Notes: generated by a model not told the origin, from the letters alone. A DNA stretch of 40,628 nucleotides from Planctomycetota bacterium (GCA_947484275.1 CANKOY010000035.1:1-40628), one strand, 5' to 3'. Counted from the first letter of the stretch, positions 1-9,782 are shown. Translations and numbers: made by a program.

Positions 1-2
1 AG

Positions 3-263
3 GGCGTCGATTCGATCCTCCCGGTGGATGTCTACGTTCCCGGTTGCCCCCCGCGCCCGGATGCGGTGCTCGACGCGATCATCAAGCTGCAGCTGAAGAT
101 CTCGCGCGAGGATCCTCTGGGCCGCCTGCTCAAGGGACCGGTCGAGACTCCTGACACAGGCACCGGCCAGCTCGTGTTCGCCCCGAATCGCGGCGTGCCC
201 AGGACCATCAACGACCGCCACGCCCACGACCCCGAATCTCGCGGACAGGAGCCCCAGGCGTGA
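3..263 (+). CDS. nuoB: NADH-quinone oxidoreductase subunit B, 3' part (NuoB)
   Basis: This is the C-terminal part of NuoB, the peripheral-arm subunit that holds the terminal [4Fe-4S] cluster N2, which passes electrons to quinone. The gene begins upstream of the window. The visible segment contains the hallmark YVPGCPPRP, whose Cys is the last N2 ligand, followed by the conserved helix [11 protein letters not shown]. The tail after that helix is long and low in complexity, ending [12 protein letters not shown]. The stop TGA overlaps the GTG start of nuoC, so the two are probably translationally coupled. nuoA is expected further upstream. Identity is certain from the motif and from the order of the following genes. 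Confidence 0.95.
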   Translation, partial: GVDSILPVDVYVPGCPPRPDAVLDAIIKLQLKISREDPLGRLLKGPVETPDTGTGQLVFAPNRGVPRTINDRHAHDPESRGQEPQA

Positions 264-769
264 ATCCCACCCAGGCTCGGATTGCGACCGCCATGGGCGG
301 GATTCCCCATCGACTCGGCGCGCCCCTCGACGGGATGCTGACTTTGATCGTCGAGCGCGACCAACTGCGCGAGACGATGCTGCGTCTCAAGCAGGCGGGC
401 TTCGAAGGCAACACTCTGGTCAGCGCGGTGGATTACTTCCCCGCGACGCCGCGCTTCGAGATGACCTACCAGTTCCTCTCGGTCGAACACAACGATCGCG
501 TGCGCGTGCACACCTGGCTCACCGAGGAGGATGCCGCAGTCCCGACGATCACCGACCTGTGGCCCGGCACTTCGTTCTCCGAGCGCGAGTGCTTCGACAT
601 GTTTGGGATCCTCTTTGACGGGCATCCCGACTTGCGGCGCTTGCTGATGCCCCAGGGTTACGAGCACTCTCCGCTGCGCAAGGATTTTCCGCACCAGGGC
701 ATCGAGCCCGACAAGCTCTACCGCACCTGGGATCGCGAACGGCGTACGGATTGGAATCCCGCTCCATGA
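260..769 (+). CDS. nuoC: NADH-quinone oxidoreductase subunit C (NuoC, 30 kDa)
   Basis: This 169-aa peripheral-arm subunit of complex I packs against NuoD. The family signature is clear in the second half: [19 protein letters not shown], then [21 protein letters not shown]. NuoC is separate from NuoD here, not fused as in Escherichia coli. The start is the GTG at 260, which shares GTGA with the nuoB stop. A later start would remove conserved N-terminal sequence. The stop overlaps the nuoD ATG. A frame of similar length on the opposite strand is a high-GC shadow. Confidence 0.95.
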   Translation: MNPTQARIATAMGGIPHRLGAPLDGMLTLIVERDQLRETMLRLKQAGFEGNTLVSAVDYFPATPRFEMTYQFLSVEHNDRVRVHTWLTEEDAAVPTITDLWPGTSFSERECFDMFGILFDGHPDLRRLLMPQGYEHSPLRKDFPHQGIEPDKLYRTWDRERRTDWNPAP

Positions 770-2004
770 AAACTACGAAAGTGTTCGAGTATGCGCGCAC
801 CATGCCGGACATCGACCAGGACGATCCCGTCCAGGGCGAGCCGATGATGGTCAACATGGGGCCGCAGCACCCCGCGACCCACGGCGTGTTGCGATTGGTC
901 GTGCGCCTCGACGGCGAGACGATGGATTTCATCGATCCCGACGTGGGTTTCCTGCACCGCGGCAAGGAAAAGACCTGCGAGAGCCTGGGCTGGCACAAGT
1001 TCTTCCCGCACACCGACCGGTTGGACTACGTCCAGCCGCTGATGAACAACGTCGCCTACGCTCTGGCCTGCGAGAAACTCGCCGGCCTGACGGTGCCGGA
1101 GCGCGGACAAGTGGTGCGCGTGCTCTTGATGGAAGTCTCGCGCATCGCCGCGCACCTGATCTACATCGGCACGACGTCGATCGACCTTGGTGCGGTGTCG
1201 AATTTCTTCTACGCCTTCGAGCAGCGCGAGGAGATCTACTCGATCCTCGATGCCTACACCGGGCACCGGATGAACAACACGTACGTGCGCTTCGGCGGCG
1301 TGTACGCGGATGTGGACGAGGAGCTCGAGCGCATGCTCGAGAAATTCCTCGACGGCTTCCCGGCGAAGCTCGAGACGCTCGAGAAACTGCTCACGGGCAA
1401 TCGCATCTGGTACGGACGCAATCGCGACGTCGGCGTGCTGACCAAGGAGCAGGCCATGGCCTGGTCCCTCACCGGCCCGAACCTGCGCGGCTCCGGCTGC
1501 GACTGGGACCTGCGCAAGAAGCAACCGTACTCCGGCTACGAGACCTACGACTTTGAAGTGCCGATCGGGACCCTCGGCGATTGCTTCGACCGCTACTTGG
1601 TGCGCATGGAGGAAATGCGCCAATCCTGTCGCATCGCCAAGCAGGCCCTGGCGCGCCTGAAGCAGACGCGCGGCGCGGAGGTGCTGGCGGAGGATCGGCG
1701 CTACGTGCTGCCGCCCAAGGCCGACGTCCACACGTCGATGGAAGAGCTGATTTTCCAGTTCAAAGTCGTCACCGACCTGTGCCTGCCCAAGGGCGAGGCC
1801 TACCACGCCGTCGAGTCATCGAAGGGCGAATTGGGCTTCTACGTCTGCTCGGACGGCACCTCGAGTCCCCTGCGCTGCCACATCCGCTCGCCGGGTCTGA
1901 TGAACGTCCAAGCGATTCCATTGCTGGGCAATGGTGCGCTCTTGAGCGACATGGTCGCGATCATCGGTAGTTTGGATTTCGTGATGGGTGAGGTCGATCG
2001 CTGA
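766..2004 (+). CDS. nuoD: NADH-quinone oxidoreductase subunit D (NuoD, 49 kDa)
   Basis: This 412-aa subunit forms, with NuoB, the quinone-binding cavity of complex I. Motifs include GPQHPATHGVLRL (residues 32-44, with the quinone-facing His39), LHRGKEK, SGCDWDLRKKQPYSGYE, and the C-terminal GSLDFVMGEVDR. The ATG at 766 is preferred over a TTG at 751 because it makes the ATGA overlap with the nuoC stop seen at other junctions. One oddity stands out: the segment usually reading PYTDR or PYFDR reads PHTDR, so His82 replaces the Tyr known to bind the quinone head group (Tyr108 in bovine, Tyr87 in Thermus). Length is normal. Confidence 0.97.
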   Translation: MKTTKVFEYARTMPDIDQDDPVQGEPMMVNMGPQHPATHGVLRLVVRLDGETMDFIDPDVGFLHRGKEKTCESLGWHKFFPHTDRLDYVQPLMNNVAYALACEKLAGLTVPERGQVVRVLLMEVSRIAAHLIYIGTTSIDLGAVSNFFYAFEQREEIYSILDAYTGHRMNNTYVRFGGVYADVDEELERMLEKFLDGFPAKLETLEKLLTGNRIWYGRNRDVGVLTKEQAMAWSLTGPNLRGSGCDWDLRKKQPYSGYETYDFEVPIGTLGDCFDRYLVRMEEMRQSCRIAKQALARLKQTRGAEVLAEDRRYVLPPKADVHTSMEELIFQFKVVTDLCLPKGEAYHAVESSKGELGFYVCSDGTSSPLRCHIRSPGLMNVQAIPLLGNGALLSDMVAIIGSLDFVMGEVDR

Positions 2005-2483
2005 TGGCACTCCCGGCAAGGCTCACGACGGAGTTCACCGAACTCCTGACCCACTATCCGAAGAAGCAGGCGGCGTTGATTCCGATCCTGCACCGCTGCC
2101 AGGAAGAACTCGGCGGCTGGATTTCGCCCCAGACCATGGAAGACTGCGCGGAGTTCCTCGGCCTCGAGGCCGTGGAGGTCTACGGCGTGGCGAGCTTCTA
2201 CCCGATGTTCCGCATGCGGCCCCCGGGCAAGCATGTGGTTTCGGTCTGCCACAACATTTCCTGCGCCCTGCGCGGAGCCGACGACTTGCTCGCGCAAGTG
2301 TGCGAGATCACTGGAGCGGCGCCCCACCACACCTCAGCCGACGGACGCTTCACGGTGGCCACGGTCGAGTGCCAGGGCGCCTGCGCCAACGCGCCGATGT
2401 TCGATCTCGACGGCGTCTACCACGAGGATCTGACGCCGGAGAAGGTAGTCAAGATCTTTGGCGGCCTGGACGGTGGGAAGTGA
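2004..2483 (+). CDS. nuoE: NADH-quinone oxidoreductase subunit E (NuoE, 24 kDa)
   Basis: This 159-aa thioredoxin-fold subunit of the NADH-dehydrogenase module carries the [2Fe-2S] cluster N1a. The four ligands are visible as C82-x4-C87 (VCHNISC) and C123-x3-C127 (ECQGACANAP). The N-terminal helical part includes YPKKQAALIPILHRCQEELGG, shortened here as YPKKQAALIP, and the conserved EVYGVASFYPMF. The ATG shares one base with the nuoD stop (TGATG), which suggests re-initiation coupling. Length is typical. Confidence 0.96.
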   Translation: MALPARLTTEFTELLTHYPKKQAALIPILHRCQEELGGWISPQTMEDCAEFLGLEAVEVYGVASFYPMFRMRPPGKHVVSVCHNISCALRGADDLLAQVCEITGAAPHHTSADGRFTVATVECQGACANAPMFDLDGVYHEDLTPEKVVKIFGGLDGGK

Positions 2484-2499
2484 GTCACAGGAACCAGCG

Positions 2500-3822
2500 A
2501 TGAGCAACTACCCCACCTACCTGCTCGATCGGGCGAAGATCACCGACGCCCACACGCTTGCCGTGGCGCAGAAGCACGGCGCCTACGAGGCGCTGCGCAA
2601 GGTGCTCAAGGAAGGCATCAGCTACGCGGAGGTGATTCGCGTCGTCAAGGATTCAGGTCTGCGCGGTCGCGGCGGCGCGGGCTTTTCAACGGGCATGAAG
2701 TGGTCGTTCATGCCCGACCCTGTCACCGATCCGCGCCCGCGCTATCTCGCGATCAACGCCGATGAATCCGAGCCGGGCACCTGCAAAGACCGCGTGCTGA
2801 TGGAGCAGGATCCCCACGGATTCCTCGAGGGCTGCCTGCTCTCCGCCTACGCCATCCGCGCCAAAGTCATCTACATCTACGTGCGCGGCGAATATCGCGC
2901 TCCCTACAACCGCGTGCTGGCGGCAATCGCGCAAGCGCGCGCCGCGGGCCTGATCGGCAAGAAAATCCTGGGCAGCGACTTCGATTGCGAAGTCTGGATG
3001 CACAAGGGCGCCGGTGCCTACATCTGCGGTGAAGAGACCGGATTGATGGAATCCCTGGAGGGCAAGCGCGGTCACCCGCGTCCCAAACCGCCCTTCCCCG
3101 CCGCTTTCGGACTCTGGGGCCAGCCGACCACGGTCAACAACGTCGAGACCGTGTTCAACGCGCCGTTCATCGTGCTGCGCGGCGCAGAGTGGTTCAAATC
3201 CATGGGCACGAAGACCTCCACGGGCAATTTGCTCGTGGGAGTTTCGGGCCACGTCAATCGCCCGGGTGTGTACGAACTGCCCTTCGGCGTCAGCTGCCGC
3301 GAAATCCTCGAGGACGTCTGCGGCGGCGTGTGGAAACAGCGAAAACTCAAGGGCTTCCTGCCCGGCGGTTCTTCCACCGGCGTCTTGACCGCAGCGTTCA
3401 TCGACACGCCGATGGAACACGATGCAATCAAGCAGACGGGCTCGATGCTCGGCACCGCCGCGATGATCGTCATGGACGAAACCGCCTGCATGGTGCGCGC
3501 CCACGAGATCATCGCGCGCTTCTACGAGCACGAAAGCTGCGGTCAGTGCAGCCAGTGCCGCGAAGGAACGCAGTGGCTGCACCAGATCTTCCATCGCATT
3601 GAACACGGGAAGGGCCGCATGGAGGACATCGACATGCTTGTTACCCTCTCACGCGGCATGGCGCCGGCGAAAACGATCTGCGCCCTGTCGGACGCCGCGG
3701 CGATCCCGACCTTGGCCGCTGTGCAGCACTTCCGCGGCGAGTTCGAAGACCACGTGAAACAAGCCTGCTGCCCGTTCCTGCCCGCGGGCACGAAGCGCCC
3801 CGTCTTTGCCGGAGCTCACTAG
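2500..3822 (+). CDS. nuoF: NADH-quinone oxidoreductase subunit F (NuoF, 51 kDa)
   Basis: This 440-aa subunit oxidises NADH. The FMN-site loop GRGGAGFSTGMKW is at residues 56-68 and the NADH-binding loop GAGAYICGEETGLMESLEG at 170-188. The C-terminal domain has the [4Fe-4S] N3 ligands C347, C350, C353 (CGQCSQCREGT) and C394. The frame is open further upstream into nuoE, but the ATG at 2500 lies 16 bases after the nuoE stop with AGGA just before it (cacaggaacc), and the protein then has family length. It works with NuoE and NuoG in the input module. Confidence 0.97.
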   Translation: MSNYPTYLLDRAKITDAHTLAVAQKHGAYEALRKVLKEGISYAEVIRVVKDSGLRGRGGAGFSTGMKWSFMPDPVTDPRPRYLAINADESEPGTCKDRVLMEQDPHGFLEGCLLSAYAIRAKVIYIYVRGEYRAPYNRVLAAIAQARAAGLIGKKILGSDFDCEVWMHKGAGAYICGEETGLMESLEGKRGHPRPKPPFPAAFGLWGQPTTVNNVETVFNAPFIVLRGAEWFKSMGTKTSTGNLLVGVSGHVNRPGVYELPFGVSCREILEDVCGGVWKQRKLKGFLPGGSSTGVLTAAFIDTPMEHDAIKQTGSMLGTAAMIVMDETACMVRAHEIIARFYEHESCGQCSQCREGTQWLHQIFHRIEHGKGRMEDIDMLVTLSRGMAPAKTICALSDAAAIPTLAAVQHFRGEFEDHVKQACCPFLPAGTKRPVFAGAH

Positions 3823-3825
3823 AAC

Positions 3826-5271
3826 GTGACCAAGATCATCATCAACGGGCGCGAGGTCGAGGCGGACCCCAAAGAGCCGCTGATTCACGCCTGCCACCAA
3901 AACGGCGCGAACGTGCCGATGTACTGCTACCACCCCGGCCTGTCTCCCGTGGGCTCGTGCCGCATCTGCCAGGTCGAGGTCAAGCAGGGAAACGGACCCG
4001 CGCGCGTGGTCGTCGCCTGTCGCACGCCCGTGGTCGAGGGCATGGTGGTCGACACGGAAGCTCCCAAGGCCCACGAGACACGTCGCGAGTGCCTGGAATT
4101 CCTGCTGAAGAACCACCCGCTCGACTGTCCGATCTGCGACAAGGCCGGAGAGTGCGACCTGCAGGACTACGCCTTCGCCGAGGGCCAGGGCGAGGGCCGC
4201 TCGAATGAGCCGCGGCGCAAACTGGACAAGCGCAAGTCCCTGGGCGACGTGATCGTGCTCGACGAGGAACGCTGCATTCTGTGCTCGCGTTGCGTGCGCT
4301 TCACCGAGGAGATCACGAAGAAACCGCAGCTCGCCGTGGTGGACCTCGGCTCGCGCTCGACGATCTCGACTTTCATGGACCGGCCCCTGCAGGGCAACTA
4401 CCAGGGCAATTTGGCCGACGTGTGCCCCGTGGGCGCCCTGACGCTCAAGGCATTCCGCTTCCAAGCGCGCGTCTGGAACCTGAAAAAGTCGCTCTCCACC
4501 TGCGGCGAATGCAGCCGCGGTTGTGCGATCACGGTCGAAGTGCTGCGCCGCAAGGACGTCAAGCGCTTTCGCCCGCGCTACGAGCCGAAAGTGAACAACT
4601 GGTGGATGTGCGACACCGGTCGCTTCTCTTCCGAACGCCACAACGCCACCGAGCGCCTGGTCCCTGCCGCGCGCCGCGGTTCCCAGGGTCTTGAAATTGC
4701 AAGCGTCGAGCGGGCGCTCAAGCAAGCAGCTGAATTCCTCTCAGGCGCCGTGGCCTGCATCGGATCGCCGTTCATGACGATCGAGGAAGCACAGAGCTTC
4801 GCCAAGTTGTGCAGTCAACTCGGCGCGAAACCTGCGTTTGTCTCTCCGGCTCCCAGTGGCCTGAAGGATGACTTGCTGAACACCGGCGATCCCTGCCCCA
4901 ATCGTCGCGGACTTTTGGAACTGGGCTTCGAAGCGCTTTCGCCTGCGGCCTCGCGCGCGCGCATCGCCGCAGCGCCCGCGGCCTTGCTCGCAGGTGAGCG
5001 CGTGCTCGAACTGTGCGAGCGCGCGCAACTGGCGGCCATCCGCGGCCCGCGCATCGCAACCTTCGACACCCACGCGCTCGAGGGCGACGCCTGCGATGTG
5101 GCCGTCGGCATCCCCGAGCAGGTGGAGAAGTCCGGCCACTGGGTCAACATCGACGGACACGTGGGCAAGCTGACCGTGGCACGCGCCGCGCCGGCGGGCG
5201 TCCAGGCTCTGACGCGCTCGCTCGATGAACTGCGCGCGCTCTTGACCTCCAGCGGAGTCGCCAGCCGATGA
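3826..5271 (+). CDS. nuoG: NADH-quinone oxidoreductase subunit G, compact form (NuoG)
   Basis: This iron-sulfur subunit of the complex I peripheral arm is 481 aa, against roughly 690-910 aa for common NuoG. The N-terminal domains are complete: N1b at C34, C45, C48, C65; N5 at H97, C101, C104, C110; N4 at C150, C153, C156 and C200 (CPVGAL). Ligands for the extra N7 cluster are also present (C226, C229, C233, C262). The molybdopterin-oxidoreductase-like C-terminal domain is cut down to about 200 residues but keeps recognisable pieces, such as GHWVNIDGHVGKL. The start is GTG, three bases after the nuoF stop. The stop overlaps the nuoH ATG, so this is not a frameshift product. Confidence 0.93.
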   Translation: MTKIIINGREVEADPKEPLIHACHQNGANVPMYCYHPGLSPVGSCRICQVEVKQGNGPARVVVACRTPVVEGMVVDTEAPKAHETRRECLEFLLKNHPLDCPICDKAGECDLQDYAFAEGQGEGRSNEPRRKLDKRKSLGDVIVLDEERCILCSRCVRFTEEITKKPQLAVVDLGSRSTISTFMDRPLQGNYQGNLADVCPVGALTLKAFRFQARVWNLKKSLSTCGECSRGCAITVEVLRRKDVKRFRPRYEPKVNNWWMCDTGRFSSERHNATERLVPAARRGSQGLEIASVERALKQAAEFLSGAVACIGSPFMTIEEAQSFAKLCSQLGAKPAFVSPAPSGLKDDLLNTGDPCPNRRGLLELGFEALSPAASRARIAAAPAALLAGERVLELCERAQLAAIRGPRIATFDTHALEGDACDVAVGIPEQVEKSGHWVNIDGHVGKLTVARAAPAGVQALTRSLDELRALLTSSGVASR

Positions 5272-6299
5272 GCCCCATGCACTGGGATTGGCTGGTCTGG
5301 TTCCTCAAGGCCAACGTGATCTACGGCGGACTGCTCGGCACCGCGGCCGGCATGACCCTGGCCGAGCGCAAGGTCTCGGCCTGGATGCAGTACCGCCACG
5401 GTCCAAACCGCGTCGGACCCTGGGGACTTTTGCAGCCGATCGCCGACGGCGTGAAGTTCATTTTCAAGGAATCGCTGACCCCCGACGGCGCGAACAAGTG
5501 GCTCTTCCGCTGCGCGCCGGCCCTGGCTGCGATTCCGTCGATGCTGACGATCGCCGTGATCCCCATGGGGCCGGCGATTCCGTTCATCCCCGGTGACTAC
5601 AAGTACTTCTCGATCACCGATCTCGACATCGGGTTGATGTACCTGCTGTCGATTGGCGGCCTGTCGATTTACGGCATCATCCTCGGCTCCTGGGCTTCGA
5701 ACTCGAAGTTCTCGCTGCTCGGAGGACTGCGCGCATCGGCGCAGATGATCAGCTACGAGCTGACTTTGATCCTCTCGATCCTGGCGGTGGTGACGCTGAC
5801 GGGCTCGCTCGACCTGCGCGACGCCGTGGCGGCGCAGTCCGGCGCGATCTGGGAGTGGCACGTCTTCAGCCAGCCCCTGGCGTTCATCCTGTTCAGCATC
5901 GCGGCCTTCGCCGAGACCAACCGCCATCCCTTCGACTTCGCCGAGTGCGAGCCGGAGTTGGTCAGCGGCTTCCACACCGAGTACAGCTCGATGCGCTTTG
6001 CGATGTTCGCCTTGGGCGAATACTGCGCCATGGTGGTGATCGCGAGCCTGTGGACCACGCTGTTCCTCGGCGGCTACAACGTGCCGTTCTGGGAAGATGC
6101 GCCCTGGTTCCTGTGCATCGGCGCGTTCCTGGCGAAGACGTCGATCTTCCTGTTCCTGTTCCTGTGGGTGCGCTGGACTCTTCCGCGCTTCCGCTTCGAC
6201 CAGTTGATGGCGCTGGGTTGGAAAGTGTTCCTGCCCTTGGCGCTAGCCAACCTGTTCCTGACCGGCGCGGCCGTGTCGTACGGGGTCAAGCTATGGTGA
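5268..6299 (+). CDS. nuoH: NADH-quinone oxidoreductase subunit H (NuoH)
   Basis: This 343-aa multi-span membrane subunit connects the quinone cavity to the proton-pumping arm. Clear signatures are [20 protein letters not shown] near the N-terminus, the quinone-channel loop [13 protein letters not shown], and the acidic [20 protein letters not shown] followed by [10 protein letters not shown]. About eight hydrophobic segments can be read. The ATG overlaps the nuoG stop (ATGA), and the last seven bases overlap the nuoI start. Confidence 0.97.
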   Translation: MSPMHWDWLVWFLKANVIYGGLLGTAAGMTLAERKVSAWMQYRHGPNRVGPWGLLQPIADGVKFIFKESLTPDGANKWLFRCAPALAAIPSMLTIAVIPMGPAIPFIPGDYKYFSITDLDIGLMYLLSIGGLSIYGIILGSWASNSKFSLLGGLRASAQMISYELTLILSILAVVTLTGSLDLRDAVAAQSGAIWEWHVFSQPLAFILFSIAAFAETNRHPFDFAECEPELVSGFHTEYSSMRFAMFALGEYCAMVVIASLWTTLFLGGYNVPFWEDAPWFLCIGAFLAKTSIFLFLFLWVRWTLPRFRFDQLMALGWKVFLPLALANLFLTGAAVSYGVKLW

Positions 6300-6786
6300 T
6301 CGTTCGCCGCAAGGATCTGTCGCTTCTAGAGAAGCTCTATTTGCCCGAGATCGCCCGCGGGCTCTCGATCACTTTCCGCAAGCTCTTCGAGAAGAAGATC
6401 ACGCGCCAGTATCCCGAGGAGCCGCTGCCGACCAACGAAGTCACCCGCGGTCAGCCGCGACTCGTGGTCAAAGACGACGGCCACATCGCCTGCGTTTCCT
6501 GCGGCATGTGCGAAATCGCATGCCCCGCCTACGCGATCACCATCGACGGCGGCGAGACCGACCGTGCAATCGAACGCGAGCCCGTGCGCTTCGACATCGA
6601 CATGCTGCGCTGCATCCTGTGCGGCTTCTGCGAAGAAGCCTGCCCCAAGGACGCGATCTACATGTCGAACGAGCTGGAGCTCGCCGACTACTCGCGCGCC
6701 GCGCTCGTCTACGACATGGAAAAACTCAAGCGTCCCAAGGCCGCGCTCCAAAAGCGCATCGACTACGTCTACCGACTGAACAACCG

Positions 6787-6814
<28 letters not shown>
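6293..6814 (+). CDS. nuoI: NADH-quinone oxidoreductase subunit I (NuoI)
   Basis: This 173-aa ferredoxin-like subunit carries the [4Fe-4S] clusters N6a and N6b, which hand electrons to N2 in NuoB. Both ligand sets are intact: C67, C70, C73, C77 and C107, C110, C113, C117, each followed by Pro. The frame stays open far upstream, but the ATG at 6293 overlaps the nuoH stop by seven bases and gives family length, with the usual amphipathic N-terminal segment (IARGLSITFRKLF). The last 28 bases overlap nuoJ, so the basic C-terminal tail (NRWRKSSSTR) is read from DNA that also encodes the NuoJ N-terminus. Confidence 0.95.
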
Positions 6815-7325
<511 letters not shown>

Positions 7326-7326
<1 letters not shown>

Positions 7327-7646
7327 TGCAAGTTCCCTCAGAACATCTCCTGATCCTGGCCGCCGTGCTGTTCGCCATCGGCGTGCTCGGTTTCCTGGTT
7401 CGCCGCAACGTGATCGTGGTTTTGATGTGCGTCGAGCTCATGCTCAACGCCGCCAATCTGACCTTCCTCGCGGCCAGTCGCCAACATTCGATCCCCGGCG
7501 AGCCCAACCTCGTGGGCCCGGTGTTCGCGATCTTCGTGATCGCCATCGCGGCGGCCGAAGCAGCCGTGGGCCTGGCGCTGGTCATCGCGCTGTTCCGCCT
7601 GCGCCAGACGACGGAATCGGACGCCATGCAAGAGATGGAGGGCTGA
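7326..7646 (+). CDS. nuoK: NADH-quinone oxidoreductase subunit K (NuoK)
   Basis: This 106-aa, three-helix, MrpC-like membrane subunit has the expected length. Typical family features are EHLLILAAVLFAIGVLGFL in helix 1, the glutamate in CVELMLNAANL of helix 2, and the second conserved glutamate in AAAEAAVGLALVIALFR of helix 3. Both glutamates sit on the proton path known for this family. It starts on the nuoJ stop and ends four bases before nuoL. Confidence 0.97.
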
Positions 7647-7649
7647 GCC

Positions 7650-9782
7650 ATGGCCGATCAACTTTGGCTCTGGGCCATCCCGGCCCTGCCCCTGGCGGGC
7701 AGTCTGATCGCGGGCTTGCTTTACCTGCTCGGGATCGAGCGGCGCGCTGCGCCCGCCCATGGAGCTCACGACGCCCATGGTCAACACAGCGCCCATGGTG
7801 ATTCGGCTGCACACGCGGCTGCACACGCGGCTGGTCACGCAGCGGCCCACGCCGCTGGACACGCGCCTTCCCACGACGATCACCACGACCACGCGAGCAC
7901 CCCCAACAAGGGCTCGGCGAAACTCGCCGCCCTGGTGGCATGTGGAGTCATGGCCGGTGCGCTGGCACTGGCGATCAAGGGTTTTTTCGCACTGCGCGCC
8001 CTGCCCGAGGGCAGTGAACGCGTGCTCGAGAGCACGCCGTGGCACTGGATCGCGGTCACGGGCTTCCAGGTCGACATCTCGATGGTGCTCGATCCACTCT
8101 CCAGCGCCCTGTGCCTGGTGATCTGCGGCGTGGGCTTTCTGATCCACGTCTACTCCACCGGCTACATGAAGGGCGATCCGGGCTACGCGAAGTTCTTCGC
8201 GTACCTGAACCTGTTCGTGTTCGCGATGTTGATGCTCGTGCTCAGCTCGAGCTTGCTGGGCCTGTTCATCGGCTGGGAGGGCGTGGGCCTTTGCTCCTAC
8301 CTCCTGATCGGATTCTGGTACGCGAAGGGCTGGCCCGCGGAGGCAGCACAGAAAGCCTTCGTGATGAACCGCATCGGCGACGCGAGCTTCCTCGTGGGTT
8401 CGTTCATGCTGGTCAAGCTGTTCGGCACCCTGGATTTGTCGGACATCGTCAACTCCATTGGCGCCATGGTCCGCTCCGGCGAGCACACCACGGAACTGAT
8501 GGTCGCCGCGCTGTTGCTCTTCGGCGGCTGCTGCGGCAAGTCGGCCCAATTTCCGCTGTTCACTTGGCTCCCGGACGCCATGGCGGGTCCGACGCCGGTC
8601 TCTGCGCTGATCCACGCGGCGACCATGGTTACGGCGGGCATTTACCTCGTCGTGCGACTCAATCCGCTGTTCGCGGCGAGCGAAATCGTGCTGTTCGTAA
8701 TCGGCGTGGTCGGCGCGCTGACGGCGCTGATTGGCGCCTCGACGGCCTTGGTGCAGCGCGACATCAAGAAGGTGCTCGCGTACTCGACCGTGAGCCAGCT
8801 CGGCTACATGTTCCTGGCCCTGGGCAGCGGGGCCTTCGCGGCGGCGATCTTCCACTTGATCACCCACGCATTCTTCAAGGGACTGTTGTTCCTCGGTGCG
8901 GGCTCCGTGATCCACGGCATGCACCACGAGCAGGACATGCACAAGATGGGCGGCCTGCGCAAGCAGATGCCGCGCACGTTCCTGACGTTCCTGTGCGGCG
9001 CGGGCGCGCTGTCTGGCCTGCCGCTGCTCTCGGGGTTCTTCTCCAAGGATGAGATCCTCGCGCACACCTTCGCTAGCGGCGGCGCCTACCGCGTGCTCTG
9101 GGCCGTGGGTCTGCTCACGGCTGCGATCACGGCGTTCTACACCTGGCGCATGGTGGCCCTGACGTTCTTCGGCGAGGGACGCTACGACAAGAAGCACGTG
9201 CATCCGCAAGAATCGCCGGCGGCGATGACCGTGCCGCTGATGGTGCTCGCGGTGCTTTCAGTCGTCGGTGGAGCGCTTGGCCTGCCGGTGGTTTTCGGCG
9301 TGGCACACGCCCTGAACACCTGGCTGGAGCCGGTGATCGCTCCGGGACGCGATTTGATCCTGGCCCGCCACGGCGGCGAAGCGCATCACCTTTCGCACGC
9401 TGTCGAGTGGGCGCTGCTCGGCCTGGGCTCGGCGATCGCGCTGTTCTTCGCTCACCGCGGATTCCACGCCTACAAGGCGGGCATCGAGCGCGACGAAGGC
9501 CTGGCTCGCAAACGACCGGGCATGTTCGGTTTCCTCGGCGAAGCCTGGGGCATCGACAACGCCTACACGCAGCGCATCGTGCAACCGATCAAGTTGATTG
9601 CCTTTGTCACGTACGTGGTCATCGACCAGTTCGTGATCGACGGCGCGGTCAACGGTACGGCGGCACTGGCGCGCACCACTGGCGGAGGACTGCGGGTCCT
9701 GACCGACGGCCGCGTTCGTACCTACGGGATTTGGATCGGCGGCGGCGCGGCCCTGGTCGTCTTCTTCTGGATTTGGAGCTGA
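7650..9782 (+). CDS. nuoL: NADH-quinone oxidoreductase subunit L (NuoL) with His-rich insert
   Basis: This 710-aa distal antiporter-like subunit is a likely proton channel. Core motifs are intact: GWEGVGLCSYLLIGFWY with the TM5 Glu, GKSAQFPLFTWLPDAMAGPT with the TM7 Lys, and VQRDIKKVLAYSTVSQLGYM. The C-terminal end (YVVIDQFVIDGAVNG) matches the lateral-helix region of NuoL. Unusually, the loop after the first transmembrane helix holds an Ala/His-rich stretch at about residues 37-81 with 14 histidines, ending HDDHHDH. The frame is uninterrupted across it. The ATG lies four bases after the nuoK stop. Confidence 0.96.
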   Translation: MADQLWLWAIPALPLAGSLIAGLLYLLGIERRAAPAHGAHDAHGQHSAHGDSAAHAAAHAAGHAAAHAAGHAPSHDDHHDHASTPNKGSAKLAALVACGVMAGALALAIKGFFALRALPEGSERVLESTPWHWIAVTGFQVDISMVLDPLSSALCLVICGVGFLIHVYSTGYMKGDPGYAKFFAYLNLFVFAMLMLVLSSSLLGLFIGWEGVGLCSYLLIGFWYAKGWPAEAAQKAFVMNRIGDASFLVGSFMLVKLFGTLDLSDIVNSIGAMVRSGEHTTELMVAALLLFGGCCGKSAQFPLFTWLPDAMAGPTPVSALIHAATMVTAGIYLVVRLNPLFAASEIVLFVIGVVGALTALIGASTALVQRDIKKVLAYSTVSQLGYMFLALGSGAFAAAIFHLITHAFFKGLLFLGAGSVIHGMHHEQDMHKMGGLRKQMPRTFLTFLCGAGALSGLPLLSGFFSKDEILAHTFASGGAYRVLWAVGLLTAAITAFYTWRMVALTFFGEGRYDKKHVHPQESPAAMTVPLMVLAVLSVVGGALGLPVVFGVAHALNTWLEPVIAPGRDLILARHGGEAHHLSHAVEWALLGLGSAIALFFAHRGFHAYKAGIERDEGLARKRPGMFGFLGEAWGIDNAYTQRIVQPIKLIAFVTYVVIDQFVIDGAVNGTAALARTTGGGLRVLTDGRVRTYGIWIGGGAALVVFFWIWS
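7758..7892 (+). other. Histidine/alanine-rich insert within NuoL
   Basis: Codons 37-81 of nuoL encode 14 His among Ala, Gly, Ser and Asp. The middle part has a four-residue spacing (H55, H59, H63, H67, H71, H75) and the end is the cluster H78, H79, H81 with flanking Asp. The DNA shows degenerate GCN-GCN-CAC repeats, which suggests growth by replication slippage. Depending on which side of the membrane the loop lies, it could bind metal or buffer protons. That function is inference. Confidence 0.8.

Noticed and set aside
4700..5271. Possible frameshift truncating nuoG
   Set aside because: The frame runs to a stop that overlaps the nuoH start, and conserved pieces of the domain continue to the end, so the short form looks natural.
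7338..9209. A 623-codon open frame on the minus strand opposite nuoL
   Set aside because: It is antisense to a fully conserved nuoL and its translation is Arg/Gln/His-rich low complexity, as expected from a third-position GC shadow.
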